The position numbers and the translations under genes were made by a program. DNA of 64,000 nucleotides from RH-AL1 sp965198485 (GTDB lineage Bacteria; Pseudomonadota; Alphaproteobacteria; Rhizobiales; Beijerinckiaceae), in NCBI GenBank assembly GCA_965198485.1, contig CBDAPQ010000005.1, forward strand, positions 3,596,001 to 3,660,000, written 5' to 3'. Shown here in pieces: positions 46,023-53,996 of this stretch. The notes beneath the pieces were generated by a model that ran no database searches, was not told the origin of the DNA, and worked only from the letters and a program-made list of their open reading frames with translations. Position 1 is the first letter of the stretch; every line of letters begins with the position of its first letter.

Positions 46023-46910
46023 ATGCCTTCGCTCAAGGACCTCCGAAACCGCATCTCCTCCGTCAAGGCGACGCAGAAGATCACCAAGGCGATGCAGATG
46101 GTCGCCGCCGCCAAGCTGCGGAAAGCGCAGCAGGCGGCGGAGGCGGCGCGCCCCTACGCCGAGCGCATGGACAAGGTGCTGACGCGCCTCGCTTCCAGCT
46201 TGGCGGGCGACGCCAACGCGCCGAGGCTTCTCGGCGGCACCGGTAGCGACAACACGCACCTGCTCGTCGTCGCCACCGGCGAGCGTGGGCTGTGCGGCGC
46301 CTTCAACTCCTCGATCGCCCGCCTCGCGCGAGACCGCGCCAACGCGTTGAAGCGCGATGGCAAGACCGTCAAGATCCTCTGCATCGGCAAGAAGGGCTAC
46401 GACATCCTGCGTCGGCAGTTTCCCGACGAGATCCAGGAGGTCGTCGAGGTCAAGGCCAAGCAGCTGAGCTTCTCGGTGGCGCAGCCGGTCGGCGCCAAGA
46501 TCCTTGACCTGTTCGACAACGGCGAGTTCGACGTCTGCACGCTGTTCTACTCGAAATTCGAATCGGTCATCGCGCAGAAGCCCACGGCGCTGCAGCTCAT
46601 CCCGCTCGCCGTGCCGGAGGACGCCGCCAGGGCCGACAAGACCACCGAGGGCGGCGCCGTCTACGAGTACGAGCCCGACGAAGAGGAAATCCTCAGCGAG
46701 CTGCTGCCGCGCAACGTGCAGGTCCAGGTCTTCCGCGCGATGCTTGAGAACGCCGCCTCCGAGCAGGGCTCGCGCATGACCGCGATGGACAACGCCACGC
46801 GCAACGCCGGCGACATGATCAAGAAGCAGACGATGCAGTACAACCGCTCCCGTCAGGCGCTGATCACCAAGGAACTGATCGAGATCATCTCGGGCGCCGA
46901 AGCGCTCTGA
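46023..46910 (+). CDS. atpG: ATP synthase F1 gamma subunit
   Basis: The 295-residue central shaft of the rotary motor. N-terminal SLKDLRNRISSVKATQKITKAMQMVAA in its parts and C-terminal QGSRMTAMDNATRNAGDMI and YNRSRQALITKELIEIISGAEAL are the two coiled-coil ends that insert into the hexamer. Complete and typical. atpD begins 22 bases later with AGAGGA as ribosome site. Confidence 0.98.
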   Translation: MPSLKDLRNRISSVKATQKITKAMQMVAAAKLRKAQQAAEAARPYAERMDKVLTRLASSLAGDANAPRLLGGTGSDNTHLLVVATGERGLCGAFNSSIARLARDRANALKRDGKTVKILCIGKKGYDILRRQFPDEIQEVVEVKAKQLSFSVAQPVGAKILDLFDNGEFDVCTLFYSKFESVIAQKPTALQLIPLAVPEDAARADKTTEGGAVYEYEPDEEEILSELLPRNVQVQVFRAMLENAASEQGSRMTAMDNATRNAGDMIKKQTMQYNRSRQALITKELIEIISGAEAL

Positions 46911-46931
46911 CCGCAGATAAGAGGAACGACC

Positions 46932-48380
46932 ATGGCTGAAGCCGCCACCAACAAGCCCGTGGGACGGGTGACCCAGGTCATCGGCCCCGTCGTCGACGTG
47001 AAGTTCGAGGGCTACCTGCCCGAAATCATGAACGCGCTCGAGACCCAGAACAACGGCCAGCGCCTCGTTCTGGAGGTGGCCCAGCACCTCGGCGAACACG
47101 CCGTGCGCTGCGTCGCCATGGACATCTCGGACGGCCTCGTCCGCGGCCAGGAGGTCACCGACACCGGCTCGCCGATCACCGTGCCCGTCGGCGTCAAGAC
47201 GCTCGGCCGCATCATCAACGTCATCGGCGAGCCGGTCGACGAACTCGGCCCGATCGGCACCGACGAGCGCCGTCCGATCCACGCCTCGGCCCCGCCATAC
47301 GTCGACCAGTCGACGGACTCGCAGATCCTCGTCACCGGCATCAAGGTCGTCGACCTGCTCGCACCCTACGCCAAGGGCGGCAAGATCGGCCTCTTCGGCG
47401 GCGCCGGCGTCGGCAAGACCGTGCTGATCATGGAGCTGATCAACAACGTCGCCAAGACGCACGGCGGCTATTCGGTGTTCGCCGGCGTCGGCGAGCGCAC
47501 CCGCGAGGGCAACGACCTCTACCACGAGATGATCGAGTCCAAGGTCAACGTCGACCCGCACGAGCACGGCGGCTCGGCCGAGGGTTCCAAGTGCGCCCTC
47601 GTCTACGGCCAGATGAACGAGCCGCCGGGTGCCCGCGCCCGTGTCGCCCTGACCGGTCTGACCATCGCCGAGGACTTCCGCGACCAGGGCCAGGACGTGC
47701 TGTTCTTCGTCGACAACATCTTCCGCTTCACCCAGGCCGGCTCGGAAGTGTCCGCGCTGCTCGGCCGCATCCCCTCGGCCGTGGGCTACCAGCCCACGCT
47801 CGCCACCGACATGGGCGCGCTGCAGGAGCGCATCACCACCACCACCAAGGGCTCGATCACCTCGGTGCAGGCCATCTACGTGCCGGCCGACGACCTGACC
47901 GATCCGGCGCCGGCGACGTCCTTCGCCCACTTGGACGCGACCACCGTGCTGTCGCGCTCGATCGCCGAGAAGGGCATCTACCCCGCCGTCGATCCGCTCG
48001 ACTCGACCTCGCGCATGCTGTCACCGCTGATCGTGGGCGAGGAGCACTACGCCGTCGCCCGCAAGGTCCAGCAGACGCTGCAGCGCTACAAGTCGCTGCA
48101 GGACATTATCGCGATCCTGGGCATGGACGAGCTGTCGGAAGAGGACAAGCAGACGGTCGCCCGCGCCCGCAAGATCGAGCGCTTCTTCTCGCAGCCCTTC
48201 GACGTCGCCAAGGTGTTCACCGGCTCCGACGGCGTGCAGGTGCCGCTGGAAGACACGATCAAGGGCTTCAAGGGCCTCGTCGAGGGCAAGTACGATGCGC
48301 TGCCCGAGGCCGCCTTCTACATGGTCGGCACCATCGAGCAGGCTGAAGAGAAGGCCAAGAAGATGAAGGCCGACGCGTAA
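46932..48380 (+). CDS. atpD: ATP synthase F1 beta subunit
   Basis: The 482-residue catalytic subunit. Walker A GGAGVGKT is at residues 156-163, the catalytic GVGERTREGNDLY follows, then the Walker B LFFVDNIFRFTQAGSEVSAL. Sequence and length are fully typical. Only four bases separate the stop from the small membrane-protein gene that is inserted before atpC. Confidence 0.98.
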   Translation: MAEAATNKPVGRVTQVIGPVVDVKFEGYLPEIMNALETQNNGQRLVLEVAQHLGEHAVRCVAMDISDGLVRGQEVTDTGSPITVPVGVKTLGRIINVIGEPVDELGPIGTDERRPIHASAPPYVDQSTDSQILVTGIKVVDLLAPYAKGGKIGLFGGAGVGKTVLIMELINNVAKTHGGYSVFAGVGERTREGNDLYHEMIESKVNVDPHEHGGSAEGSKCALVYGQMNEPPGARARVALTGLTIAEDFRDQGQDVLFFVDNIFRFTQAGSEVSALLGRIPSAVGYQPTLATDMGALQERITTTTKGSITSVQAIYVPADDLTDPAPATSFAHLDATTVLSRSIAEKGIYPAVDPLDSTSRMLSPLIVGEEHYAVARKVQQTLQRYKSLQDIIAILGMDELSEEDKQTVARARKIERFFSQPFDVAKVFTGSDGVQVPLEDTIKGFKGLVEGKYDALPEAAFYMVGTIEQAEEKAKKMKADA

Positions 48381-48384
48381 GGCC

Positions 48385-48636
48385 ATGAGGCCGAACACCA
48401 AGGTCGTGCTGCTGCTGCTCGGCCTTCTCGTCGGCGGCGTCGCCGGATACGTCACGCGCCCGGAGGCGGCCGAGATCAGGCTCGGCGGCACGACGATCGA
48501 ATTCCAGAACAACCAGGTTTCCGCCGGTTCCGACAACGGGATCACCGGAGGCCAGAGCCGACACATCCTCCTCTACACGCTCGCCGGCGGCATCCTCGGG
48601 CTCCTCGCCGGGTTCGCCGCCGACCGCCGCCGCTAA
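48385..48636 (+). CDS. Small two-helix membrane protein within the ATP synthase operon
   Basis: An 83-residue protein encoded between atpD and atpC. Helix 1 spans residues about 5-22 (VVLLLLGLLVGGVAGYV) and helix 2 about 62-78 (LLYTLAGGILGLLAGFA). They are separated by about 38 polar residues with no cysteine, and a short basic end (ADRRR) suggests a cytoplasmic C-terminus. Spacing of four bases from atpD and ten to atpC implies the same mRNA. It resembles no known ATP synthase subunit (a, c, b, i or AtpZ) in my reading. An assembly factor or inner-membrane subunit is possible; this is inference. Confidence 0.72.
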   Translation: MRPNTKVVLLLLGLLVGGVAGYVTRPEAAEIRLGGTTIEFQNNQVSAGSDNGITGGQSRHILLYTLAGGILGLLAGFAADRRR

Positions 48637-48646
48637 GGACTTCGCC

Positions 48647-49045
48647 ATGGCCGCCTTCCCCTTCGATCTGGTTTCGCCGGAAAAGCTGCTCTTCTCCGGC
48701 GAGGTCGAGGCCGTGATCGCGGCCGGCATCGAGGGCGAGTTCACGGTCCTGAAAGATCACGCGCCGTTCATGACGGTACTGAAGCCCGGCGTCGTGCGCA
48801 TCCGCGGCGGCGGCAAGGACGAGGATTTCTACGTGCGCGGCGGCTTTGCCGACGTCTCGCCCGAGGTCTTCACCATCCTGGCCGATTATGCCGTGAAGAT
48901 CGACAATCTCGACAGTGGTGCCCTCGACGCCGAGATCCAGACTGCCGACAAAGCCGCCGAGGACGCTCGGGGCGACGAGACGCGGCGCAAAGCGTTCGAG
49001 TACAGAGACCAACTGCTCGAGTTCAAGGCGACCTTGGGTCGCTAG
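48647..49045 (+). CDS. atpC: ATP synthase F1 epsilon subunit
   Basis: The 132-residue rotor subunit coupling gamma to the c-ring. The N-terminal beta sandwich (FPFDLVSPEKLLFSGEVEAVIAAGIEGEFTVLKDHAPFM in pieces) is canonical. The C-terminal helical hairpin that regulates ATP hydrolysis is short and acidic, as in other alphaproteobacteria. Last gene of the operon; the 130 bases to rimM hold a repeat copy. Confidence 0.95.
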   Translation: MAAFPFDLVSPEKLLFSGEVEAVIAAGIEGEFTVLKDHAPFMTVLKPGVVRIRGGGKDEDFYVRGGFADVSPEVFTILADYAVKIDNLDSGALDAEIQTADKAAEDARGDETRRKAFEYRDQLLEFKATLGR

Positions 49046-49065
49046 AGGGGATCTTTGTCGATTTG

Positions 49066-49118
49066 AGGCGCCAAAGGCGAACCCGGAACCTGAGCTTCGC
49101 CATATCCTGCAAAGGATC
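49066..49118. repeat. Dispersed intergenic repeat, rearranged copy
   Basis: The blocks GGCGCCAAAGGCGAACCCGG and GAGCTTCGCCATATCCTGCA are related to those in the 29823-29893 repeat, but the first is inverted relative to the second. It lies between the convergent atpC and rimM ends. Confidence 0.45.
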
Positions 49119-49175
49119 CGCTTATCGGTTCCGAATATTTGCCTCGCTCCGCGCCGACCTAAGGCCGCAGAGGAA

Positions 49176-49697
49176 TTACACGCCCTCGTCGCCGCCCTCT
49201 ACCTCCTCCGGCGGCACGATGGTCAGCGTGCGGCCGGCAAAATCGATCGTCGGCACGACGGCCTGCGTAAACGGGTAAAGCAGCGTCTCGCCGCCGGTCG
49301 GCGGGCGCACTTCGACCAGGTCGCCGCCGCCGTAGTTCGGCACATCAACCACGGTGCCCAGCACCCTCCCCTCGCTGTCCAACGCCGCCAGGCCAACGAG
49401 ATCGGCGACGTAGAACTCGTCCTCGTCGGCGGGCGGCAGCGCCGCGCGCTCGACGTATAGCTCGGTGTTGGTCAGGGCCGCCGCGGCGTCGCGGTCCGCA
49501 ATCCCGGCGACGCGGGCGACCAGCATGTTGTCCTTGACGGGGCGCACCGCGGAGAGCGCAAAGCGCCTGCCGTCGGCAGCCTGCAGCTCGCCATAGGAGG
49601 CGATCGCCCGCGGGTCACCGGTAAAGCTCTGCAGCCGCACCTCGCCGCGCACACCATGGGGCGCGCCGAAGCGCCCCACTAGGATCCTGCCCGACAA
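49176..49697 (-). CDS. rimM: Ribosome maturation factor RimM
   Basis: A 173-residue 30S assembly factor binding S19. The N-terminal domain shows LVGRFGAPHGVRGEVRLQSFT, and the PRC-barrel C-terminal domain has EFYVADLVGLAA and YPFTQAVVPTIDFAGRTLTI. The start is TTG; the TAA of rpsP plus GG (TAAGG) sits about eight bases upstream and can serve as ribosome site, so translation is coupled to rpsP. The usual downstream trmD and rplS do not follow; the gene ends facing atpC. Confidence 0.93.
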   Translation of the reverse strand: MSGRILVGRFGAPHGVRGEVRLQSFTGDPRAIASYGELQAADGRRFALSAVRPVKDNMLVARVAGIADRDAAAALTNTELYVERAALPPADEDEFYVADLVGLAALDSEGRVLGTVVDVPNYGGGDLVEVRPPTGGETLLYPFTQAVVPTIDFAGRTLTIVPPEEVEGGDEGV

Positions 49698-49707
49698 GCC
49701 TCAAGCC

Positions 49708-50088
49708 TTACGCGGCTTCCTCGCTCGGGACAGCCGCCGCAGCGGCGGCCTTCTCCGCGGCCGCTGCCGCAGCGGCGGAGCGTTCCTGCGCCTTCTTCTT
49801 GGGCAGACCTTTCTTCGGGTTGTTCTGCGCCTCGCGCGTACCGACGCCGACAGTCTCGAGCAGGCGGGCAACGCGGTCGGTCGGCTGCGCGCCCTTGCCG
49901 ATCCAGGCCTGCGCCTTCTCCGCGTCGACGACGAGGCGGTCGGCCGCATCCTTCGGCTTGATCGGGTCGAAGGTGCCGAGGCGCTCGACGAAGCGGCCGT
50001 CGCGCGGCATGCGGGCATCGGCGACGACGATGCGGTAGAACGGACGCTTCTTGGCACCGCCGCGGGACAGGCGAATCTTCAGGGACAT
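49708..50088 (-). CDS. rpsP: 30S ribosomal protein S16
   Basis: The 126-residue ribosomal protein starts SLKIRLSRGGAKKRPFYRIVV, with the family's FVERLGTFDP. The C-terminal extension is alanine-rich with Lys/Glu, a common feature in Rhizobiales. It sits between a coiled-coil protein gene and rimM on the same strand. Confidence 0.97.
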   Translation of the reverse strand: MSLKIRLSRGGAKKRPFYRIVVADARMPRDGRFVERLGTFDPIKPKDAADRLVVDAEKAQAWIGKGAQPTDRVARLLETVGVGTREAQNNPKKGLPKKKAQERSAAAAAAAEKAAAAAAVPSEEAA

Positions 50089-50123
50089 AAGGCTTCTTTC
50101 TCTTCTTAAGGGTTTTGAGGGTT

Positions 50124-50345
50124 TCAGCTTTCGACGAGGTCGAGACGTTTTTCGATCCGCGTCACGCGACCGTCCAGACGATCGAAGCGACCGTTCACCT
50201 CGGCCAGTTGCACCGAATGCTCGGCGACGGATCGTTCGATATGGCCGACGCGGAGTATCAGATCATCTAGTTTGGTTTCGACGCGATCAATCTGACCGCG
50301 GATGTGACGTAGATGCTCAAGTACGAGGTTATCGACTTCGGCCAC
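50124..50345 (-). CDS. Small coiled-coil protein, unknown function
   Basis: A 73-residue soluble protein whose heptad pattern covers almost the whole chain (HLRHIRGQIDRVETKLDDL, then GHIERSVAEHSVQLAEV and FDRLDGRVTRIEKRLDL). Small proteins of this type are common in alphaproteobacteria with no known role. Its start is two bases after the ffh stop and 35 bases before rpsP, so it is part of the ffh-rpsP-rimM transcript. It is more AT-rich than its neighbours, so it may be an insertion into the operon. Confidence 0.72.
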   Translation of the reverse strand: MAEVDNLVLEHLRHIRGQIDRVETKLDDLILRVGHIERSVAEHSVQLAEVNGRFDRLDGRVTRIEKRLDLVES

Positions 50346-50347
50346 GT

Positions 50348-51868
50348 CTACTTCTTCCTGCCGAAGGGTAAGCCGCCGCCGAGCCCGGGCAGGCTACCTC
50401 GGCCACCGAGGCCGGGCAGGCCCGGCATATTCGGCATCTTGCCGCCCATCTGCTTGGTCATCGCCTCGATTTGCTCGGGCGTGGGCTGCGGCCCGCCACC
50501 GCCCACGCCAGGCATGCCACCCATGGCCTTCGCCATTTTGGCCATGCCGCCGAGCCCGCCCATGCCTTTGCCCAGGCCGCCCATGCTCTTCATCATGTCG
50601 GCCATCATGCGGTGCTGCTTCAAGAGCTTGTTGACGTCCTCGACCTTCATGCCCGAGCCCGCCGCGATGCGCTTCTTGCGGCTGGCCTTCATCAGGTCGG
50701 GGTTGCGGCGCTCCTTCGGCGTCATGGACGAGATGATCGCGCGCTGGCGCTTGATCATCTTGTCGTCGACGCGGCCGGCGAGCTGGTCCTTCATCTTGGC
50801 CATGCCGGGCATCATGCCCATGATGCCGCCGAGGCCGCCGATCTTCTCGACCTGGGCGAGCTGGTCGCTGAGGTCTTCGAGATCGAACCTGCCCTTGGCC
50901 ATCTTCCTGGCCATGGCCTGCGCCTTCTCGGCGTCGATCGACTCCGCCGCCCGCTCGACGAGGCTGACGATGTCGCCCATGCCAAGGATGCGGTTGGCGA
51001 TGCGGTCGGGATGAAAATCCTCGAGCGCATCCATCTTCTCGCCGGTGCCGAGCAGCTTGATCGGCTTGCCGGTGACGTGGCGCATCGAGAGCGCGGCACC
51101 GCCGCGGCCATCGCCGTCGGTGCGGGTCAGTACGATGCCGGTGATGCCGACGCGGTCATCGAAGTTCTTGGCGAGGTTGACGGCGTCCTGACCCGTCAGC
51201 GAGTCGGCGACAAGCAGGATCTCGTGCGGATGCGCGGCCGCCTTGATCTCCGCCATCTCGGCCATCAGCGCCTCGTCGATGTGGGTGCGGCCTGCGGTGT
51301 CCAGCATCACCACGTCGTAGCCCTGCAGCCGCGCCGTCTGCTCGGCGCGCTTGGCGATCTGCACAGGGGTCTGTCCCGCCACGATCGGCAACGTGTCGAT
51401 GCCGACCTGGCGGCCGAGGACGGCGAGTTGCTCCTGCGCCGCCGGACGCTTCACGTCGAGCGAGGCCATCAGGATACGCTTCTTCTGGCGGTCGAAGAGG
51501 CGCTTGGCGATCTTGGCGGTGGTCGTCGTCTTACCGGCGCCCTGCAGGCCGACCATCATGATGGCGACGGGCGCGGCGGCATCGAGCGAGATCGGGTCGA
51601 CGCTCTCGCCCAGCGTCTCGATCAGCACGTCGTTGACGATCTTGATGACCATCTGGCCGGGGGTGACCGACTTGACGACGTTGGCACCGACGGCCCGGCT
51701 GCGTACCTTGTCGACGAAGCTCTTCACCACGTCGAGCGCGACGTCGGCCTCGAGCAGCGCGCGCCGCACCTCGCGCAACGCGGTGTTCACGTCCTCCTCG
51801 GAGAGCGAACCGCGTCGGGTCAGGGCATCGAAGATGCCGGTGAGTTTATCGCTGAGACCTTCGAACAT
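50348..51868 (-). CDS. ffh: Signal recognition particle protein Ffh
   Basis: The 506-residue GTPase that delivers ribosomes to the membrane. The N domain is followed by the G domain with GLQGAGKTTTTAK (P-loop at 107-114) and DTAGRTHIDEALM, then a methionine-rich M domain (QHRMMADMMKSMGGLGKGM). The C-terminal 60 residues are Gly/Met/Pro-rich low complexity. It heads a leftward operon with a coiled-coil protein, rpsP and rimM. The 4.5S RNA gene was not recognised nearby. Confidence 0.97.
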   Translation of the reverse strand: MFEGLSDKLTGIFDALTRRGSLSEEDVNTALREVRRALLEADVALDVVKSFVDKVRSRAVGANVVKSVTPGQMVIKIVNDVLIETLGESVDPISLDAAAPVAIMMVGLQGAGKTTTTAKIAKRLFDRQKKRILMASLDVKRPAAQEQLAVLGRQVGIDTLPIVAGQTPVQIAKRAEQTARLQGYDVVMLDTAGRTHIDEALMAEMAEIKAAAHPHEILLVADSLTGQDAVNLAKNFDDRVGITGIVLTRTDGDGRGGAALSMRHVTGKPIKLLGTGEKMDALEDFHPDRIANRILGMGDIVSLVERAAESIDAEKAQAMARKMAKGRFDLEDLSDQLAQVEKIGGLGGIMGMMPGMAKMKDQLAGRVDDKMIKRQRAIISSMTPKERRNPDLMKASRKKRIAAGSGMKVEDVNKLLKQHRMMADMMKSMGGLGKGMGGLGGMAKMAKAMGGMPGVGGGGPQPTPEQIEAMTKQMGGKMPNMPGLPGLGGRGSLPGLGGGLPFGRKK

Positions 51869-52316
51869 CCGAACCTTTTAGTGCGGCGTGGCTACCAACG
51901 CGAAACGCGCCCGGGGGCGCAACGCGCTGCCGGGCGTGACCGCAGGGGCATGATCCGCGCGGCGCGTCCTCTAAGAGGACAAGCCCTTTTACGGCGGCAA
52001 CCCGCGTGAATCAAGTTCGGCGAAAACGACAGAGCCGGCCGGAGCGTTCGCTCCAGACCGGCTCCTCGTCGCATCCCATTTCGGTCGACCCGACTGACCT
52101 CCCCGGCGGGCTGGGGGGCTGACATACCGGCAAGGCCAGGGGCAACAGCGACGATGACTTTTTGCCCGGCGATGAGGCACGGACAGGGCTCGAGGCGGGC
52201 CAAAGCGTGACGATCGATCACGGAGGAGAGAGCAGCCGCGGCATCGGCGCGGGACCCTTGCGGTCGGCGGACGGAGGGCGCACTCTTAGCCGTCAGGCTT
52301 ACGAGGGATCGCATTG
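51869..52316. other. Intergenic region upstream of ffh and the DUF2794 gene
   Basis: About 448 bases between divergent genes hold no convincing protein gene. They contain an imperfect GC-rich hairpin at 52032-52064 (GAGCCGG ... CCGGCTC with an inner GGAGC/GCTCC) followed on the minus strand by TGTCGTTTTC. Upstream on that strand lie further inverted repeats, such as TCGG-GTCGA-CCGA near 52080-52092 and GGGCAA ... TTGCCC at about 52139-52166. The layout is compatible with a small minus-strand RNA ending at about 52020, but no known RNA family was recognised. Confidence 0.35.
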
Positions 52317-52697
52317 GTGGCGGACGAAGGATCGACCGAGACGGCAAGTCATACCGGCGAGGTACGGCCGCTGCGCCCCTCGTCACCGCAGGCCGGCCCC
52401 GTCACCTTCGATCGCCACGAGTTGCGCGACATCCTTGATCTCTACGGGCGCAAGGTCGCCGCCGGCGAGTGGCGCGACTATGCCATCGACTTCGGGCGCG
52501 ACAAGGCGGTGTTCTCGATCTTCCGCCGCGCCGCCGAATATCCATTGTACCGCGTCGTCAAGGACCCGAGGCTGGCGGGCAAGCAGGGTGCGTTCTCCGT
52601 GGTGACCACGACCGGGCTGATCCTGAAGCGCGGCCCGGACCTCAAGCGCGTGCTCGCCGTGCTCGACCGCGGTCGGCTCCAGGTCGTCTCAGGCTGA
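52317..52697 (+). CDS. DUF2794 family protein
   Basis: A 126-residue cytoplasmic protein. After a variable 30-residue leader it shows the DUF2794 core: FDRHELRDILDLYGRKVAAGEWRDYAIDFGRDKAVFS in pieces, PLYRVVKDP and TTGLILKRG. The family is restricted to alphaproteobacteria and has no assigned function. The GTG at 52317 is favoured by GAGGG nine bases upstream; a TTG directly before it is an alternative. Confidence 0.83.
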   Translation: MADEGSTETASHTGEVRPLRPSSPQAGPVTFDRHELRDILDLYGRKVAAGEWRDYAIDFGRDKAVFSIFRRAAEYPLYRVVKDPRLAGKQGAFSVVTTTGLILKRGPDLKRVLAVLDRGRLQVVSG

Positions 52698-52770
52698 GCG
52701 CTGGCGCGCGGGCGCCGCCTGCGCCATAGAGGCCGCGCGCCGGCGACTGGCCGGCTCAGTGGGACAGACC

Positions 52771-52977
52771 ATGAAGATATCCGCGCGCAACCAGCTCGCC
52801 GGCACCGTGCTCGAAGTGCACAAGGGCGCCACCACGTCCCACGTTGTGATTGACGTCAACGGCGCCAGGATCTTTGCCTCGATCACCAACGAGGCCGTCG
52901 CCGAGCTTGGCCTGGAGAAGGGCAAGAAGGCGACCGCCATCGTCAAAGCGTCCGACGTCATGGTCGCCGTCGACTGA
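52771..52977 (+). CDS. Molbindin (Mop/TOBE domain molybdate-binding protein)
   Basis: A 68-residue single TOBE domain: MKISARNQLAGTVLEVHKGA opens it and the ITNEAVAELGLEKGKKATAIVKASDVMV block closes it. Molbindins assemble into hexamers that store or buffer molybdate/tungstate oxyanions. The ATG at 52771 gives the canonical start; a GTG four codons upstream is less likely. No modABC genes are adjacent. Confidence 0.9.
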   Translation: MKISARNQLAGTVLEVHKGATTSHVVIDVNGARIFASITNEAVAELGLEKGKKATAIVKASDVMVAVD

Positions 52978-53005
52978 ACGCTACGAAAAGCCGAGCGGTG
53001 GGATC

Positions 53006-53597
53006 GTGACCAGCGCATCGAACTTCATCGACATGCAGGTTCACGACTCCTCGGCTTTCTCGAAAGCAGACCGGACGGGGGAGCGTTGGGAACTCGTAGG
53101 GGGCATGCCGATCATGACGCCGCTCAAGATCGCGCATCAACGCATCGTCTCCAACCTCGAGCGCGCCCTCAACACGGCGATCGAGGCCGCTGGTCTCGAG
53201 CGTCGTGCCGACCGCGAGATCGGACTACAGATCGAGAGCGCGCCCGGCTACAGGCCGGAGCCGGAGATTACCTGATCGACGCGGACTACGAGCACGAGCG
53301 CTACGCGTCGGGCTTCAATGGCATCGTCGAAGTGCTGTCGGCGACCGACCTCGCCCGTAATCCCCGAACCGGATGTGTCGCGATCGACGACAAGCTTGCG
53401 TTCTATCGTTCGCATAGCTCGACGGACTTTATCCTCGTCGCGTCTCAAGACACGATGTCGATCGCAATCCATCTTCGCGCGGAGACGACATTTGGCAGGC
53501 GCCGATTTCGCCGCAAGGCGCAGCCGACCTCCTCGAATTACCGCGCAGTGGAAGCACCGGAACGGTCGCCGACATGTACAAAGGCGTCAGGCTCTGA
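53006..53597 (+). pseudogene. Uma2 family (DUF820) nuclease with two frameshifts
   Basis: Three frames read in turn give one Uma2-like PD-(D/E)XK protein. The first ends GLQIESAPGYRPEPEI. The second continues YLIDADYEHERYASGFNGIVEVLSATD and KLAFYRSHSSTDFILVASQD. The third finishes DDIWQAPISPQGAADLLELP and VADMYKGVRL before TGA at 53595-53597. Single-base losses near 53270 and 53483 explain the shifts. The GTG at 53006 or ATG at 53033 would be the start. Uma2 proteins are putative restriction-like endonucleases expanded in some genomes; this copy should be inactive unless the indels are assembly errors. Confidence 0.78.
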
Positions 53598-53615
53598 CGG
53601 CAGTTGCGAGGCGGC

Positions 53616-53942
53616 TCAAGCCTTCTTCGTCGGCCCGAGGAGCAGCGCTTCCTTGGCGTTGCGCTGCAACAGTCCCTCGACCTTGTTCGCCATTGCCGCG
53701 AGCAGCCATGGCAGGTGGATCTCGCAGCGCACGGTGCCCGGCTCCACCGCAATCTCGGCTGTGGCCGTCTGACCGATCGCGCTGGCCTTGAGGTGCGCGA
53801 CATCCCCGACCCACACCAACTCGGCGTGGCCTACCTTGTCCACGTACTGCGTCTTCATGAGGTCGAAGCGCTCGCTGATGCGCTTCTTGGCGTCCGGGAC
53901 GCTGAACTCGTGGGGGAACGACATGACGATCGATCGCGACAT
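53616..53942 (-). CDS. Polyhydroxyalkanoic acid system family protein (PHA_gran_rgn), copy 1
   Basis: A 108-residue protein from the ATG at 53942, supported by GGAGAA seven bases upstream. SIVMSFPHEFSVPDAKKRISERFDLMKTQY and EIHLPWLLAAMANKVEGLL follow the pattern of PF09650, found near polyhydroxyalkanoate granule genes; precise function is unknown. It is paralogous to the next gene upstream, and both lie on the same strand downstream of pgk. Confidence 0.72.
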   Translation of the reverse strand: MSRSIVMSFPHEFSVPDAKKRISERFDLMKTQYVDKVGHAELVWVGDVAHLKASAIGQTATAEIAVEPGTVRCEIHLPWLLAAMANKVEGLLQRNAKEALLLGPTKKA

Positions 53943-53996
53943 CGGCAATTCTCCGGATCGTTCCGATGTAGGCGCTCGCCGACGCTCCGGGTAGAG

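Noticed and set aside
44172..47930. A 1252-residue open frame antisense to atpH-atpA-atpG-atpD
   Set aside because: It lies opposite highly conserved ATP synthase genes; long antisense frames arise from GC-rich third positions. Its translation is low-complexity and matches nothing.
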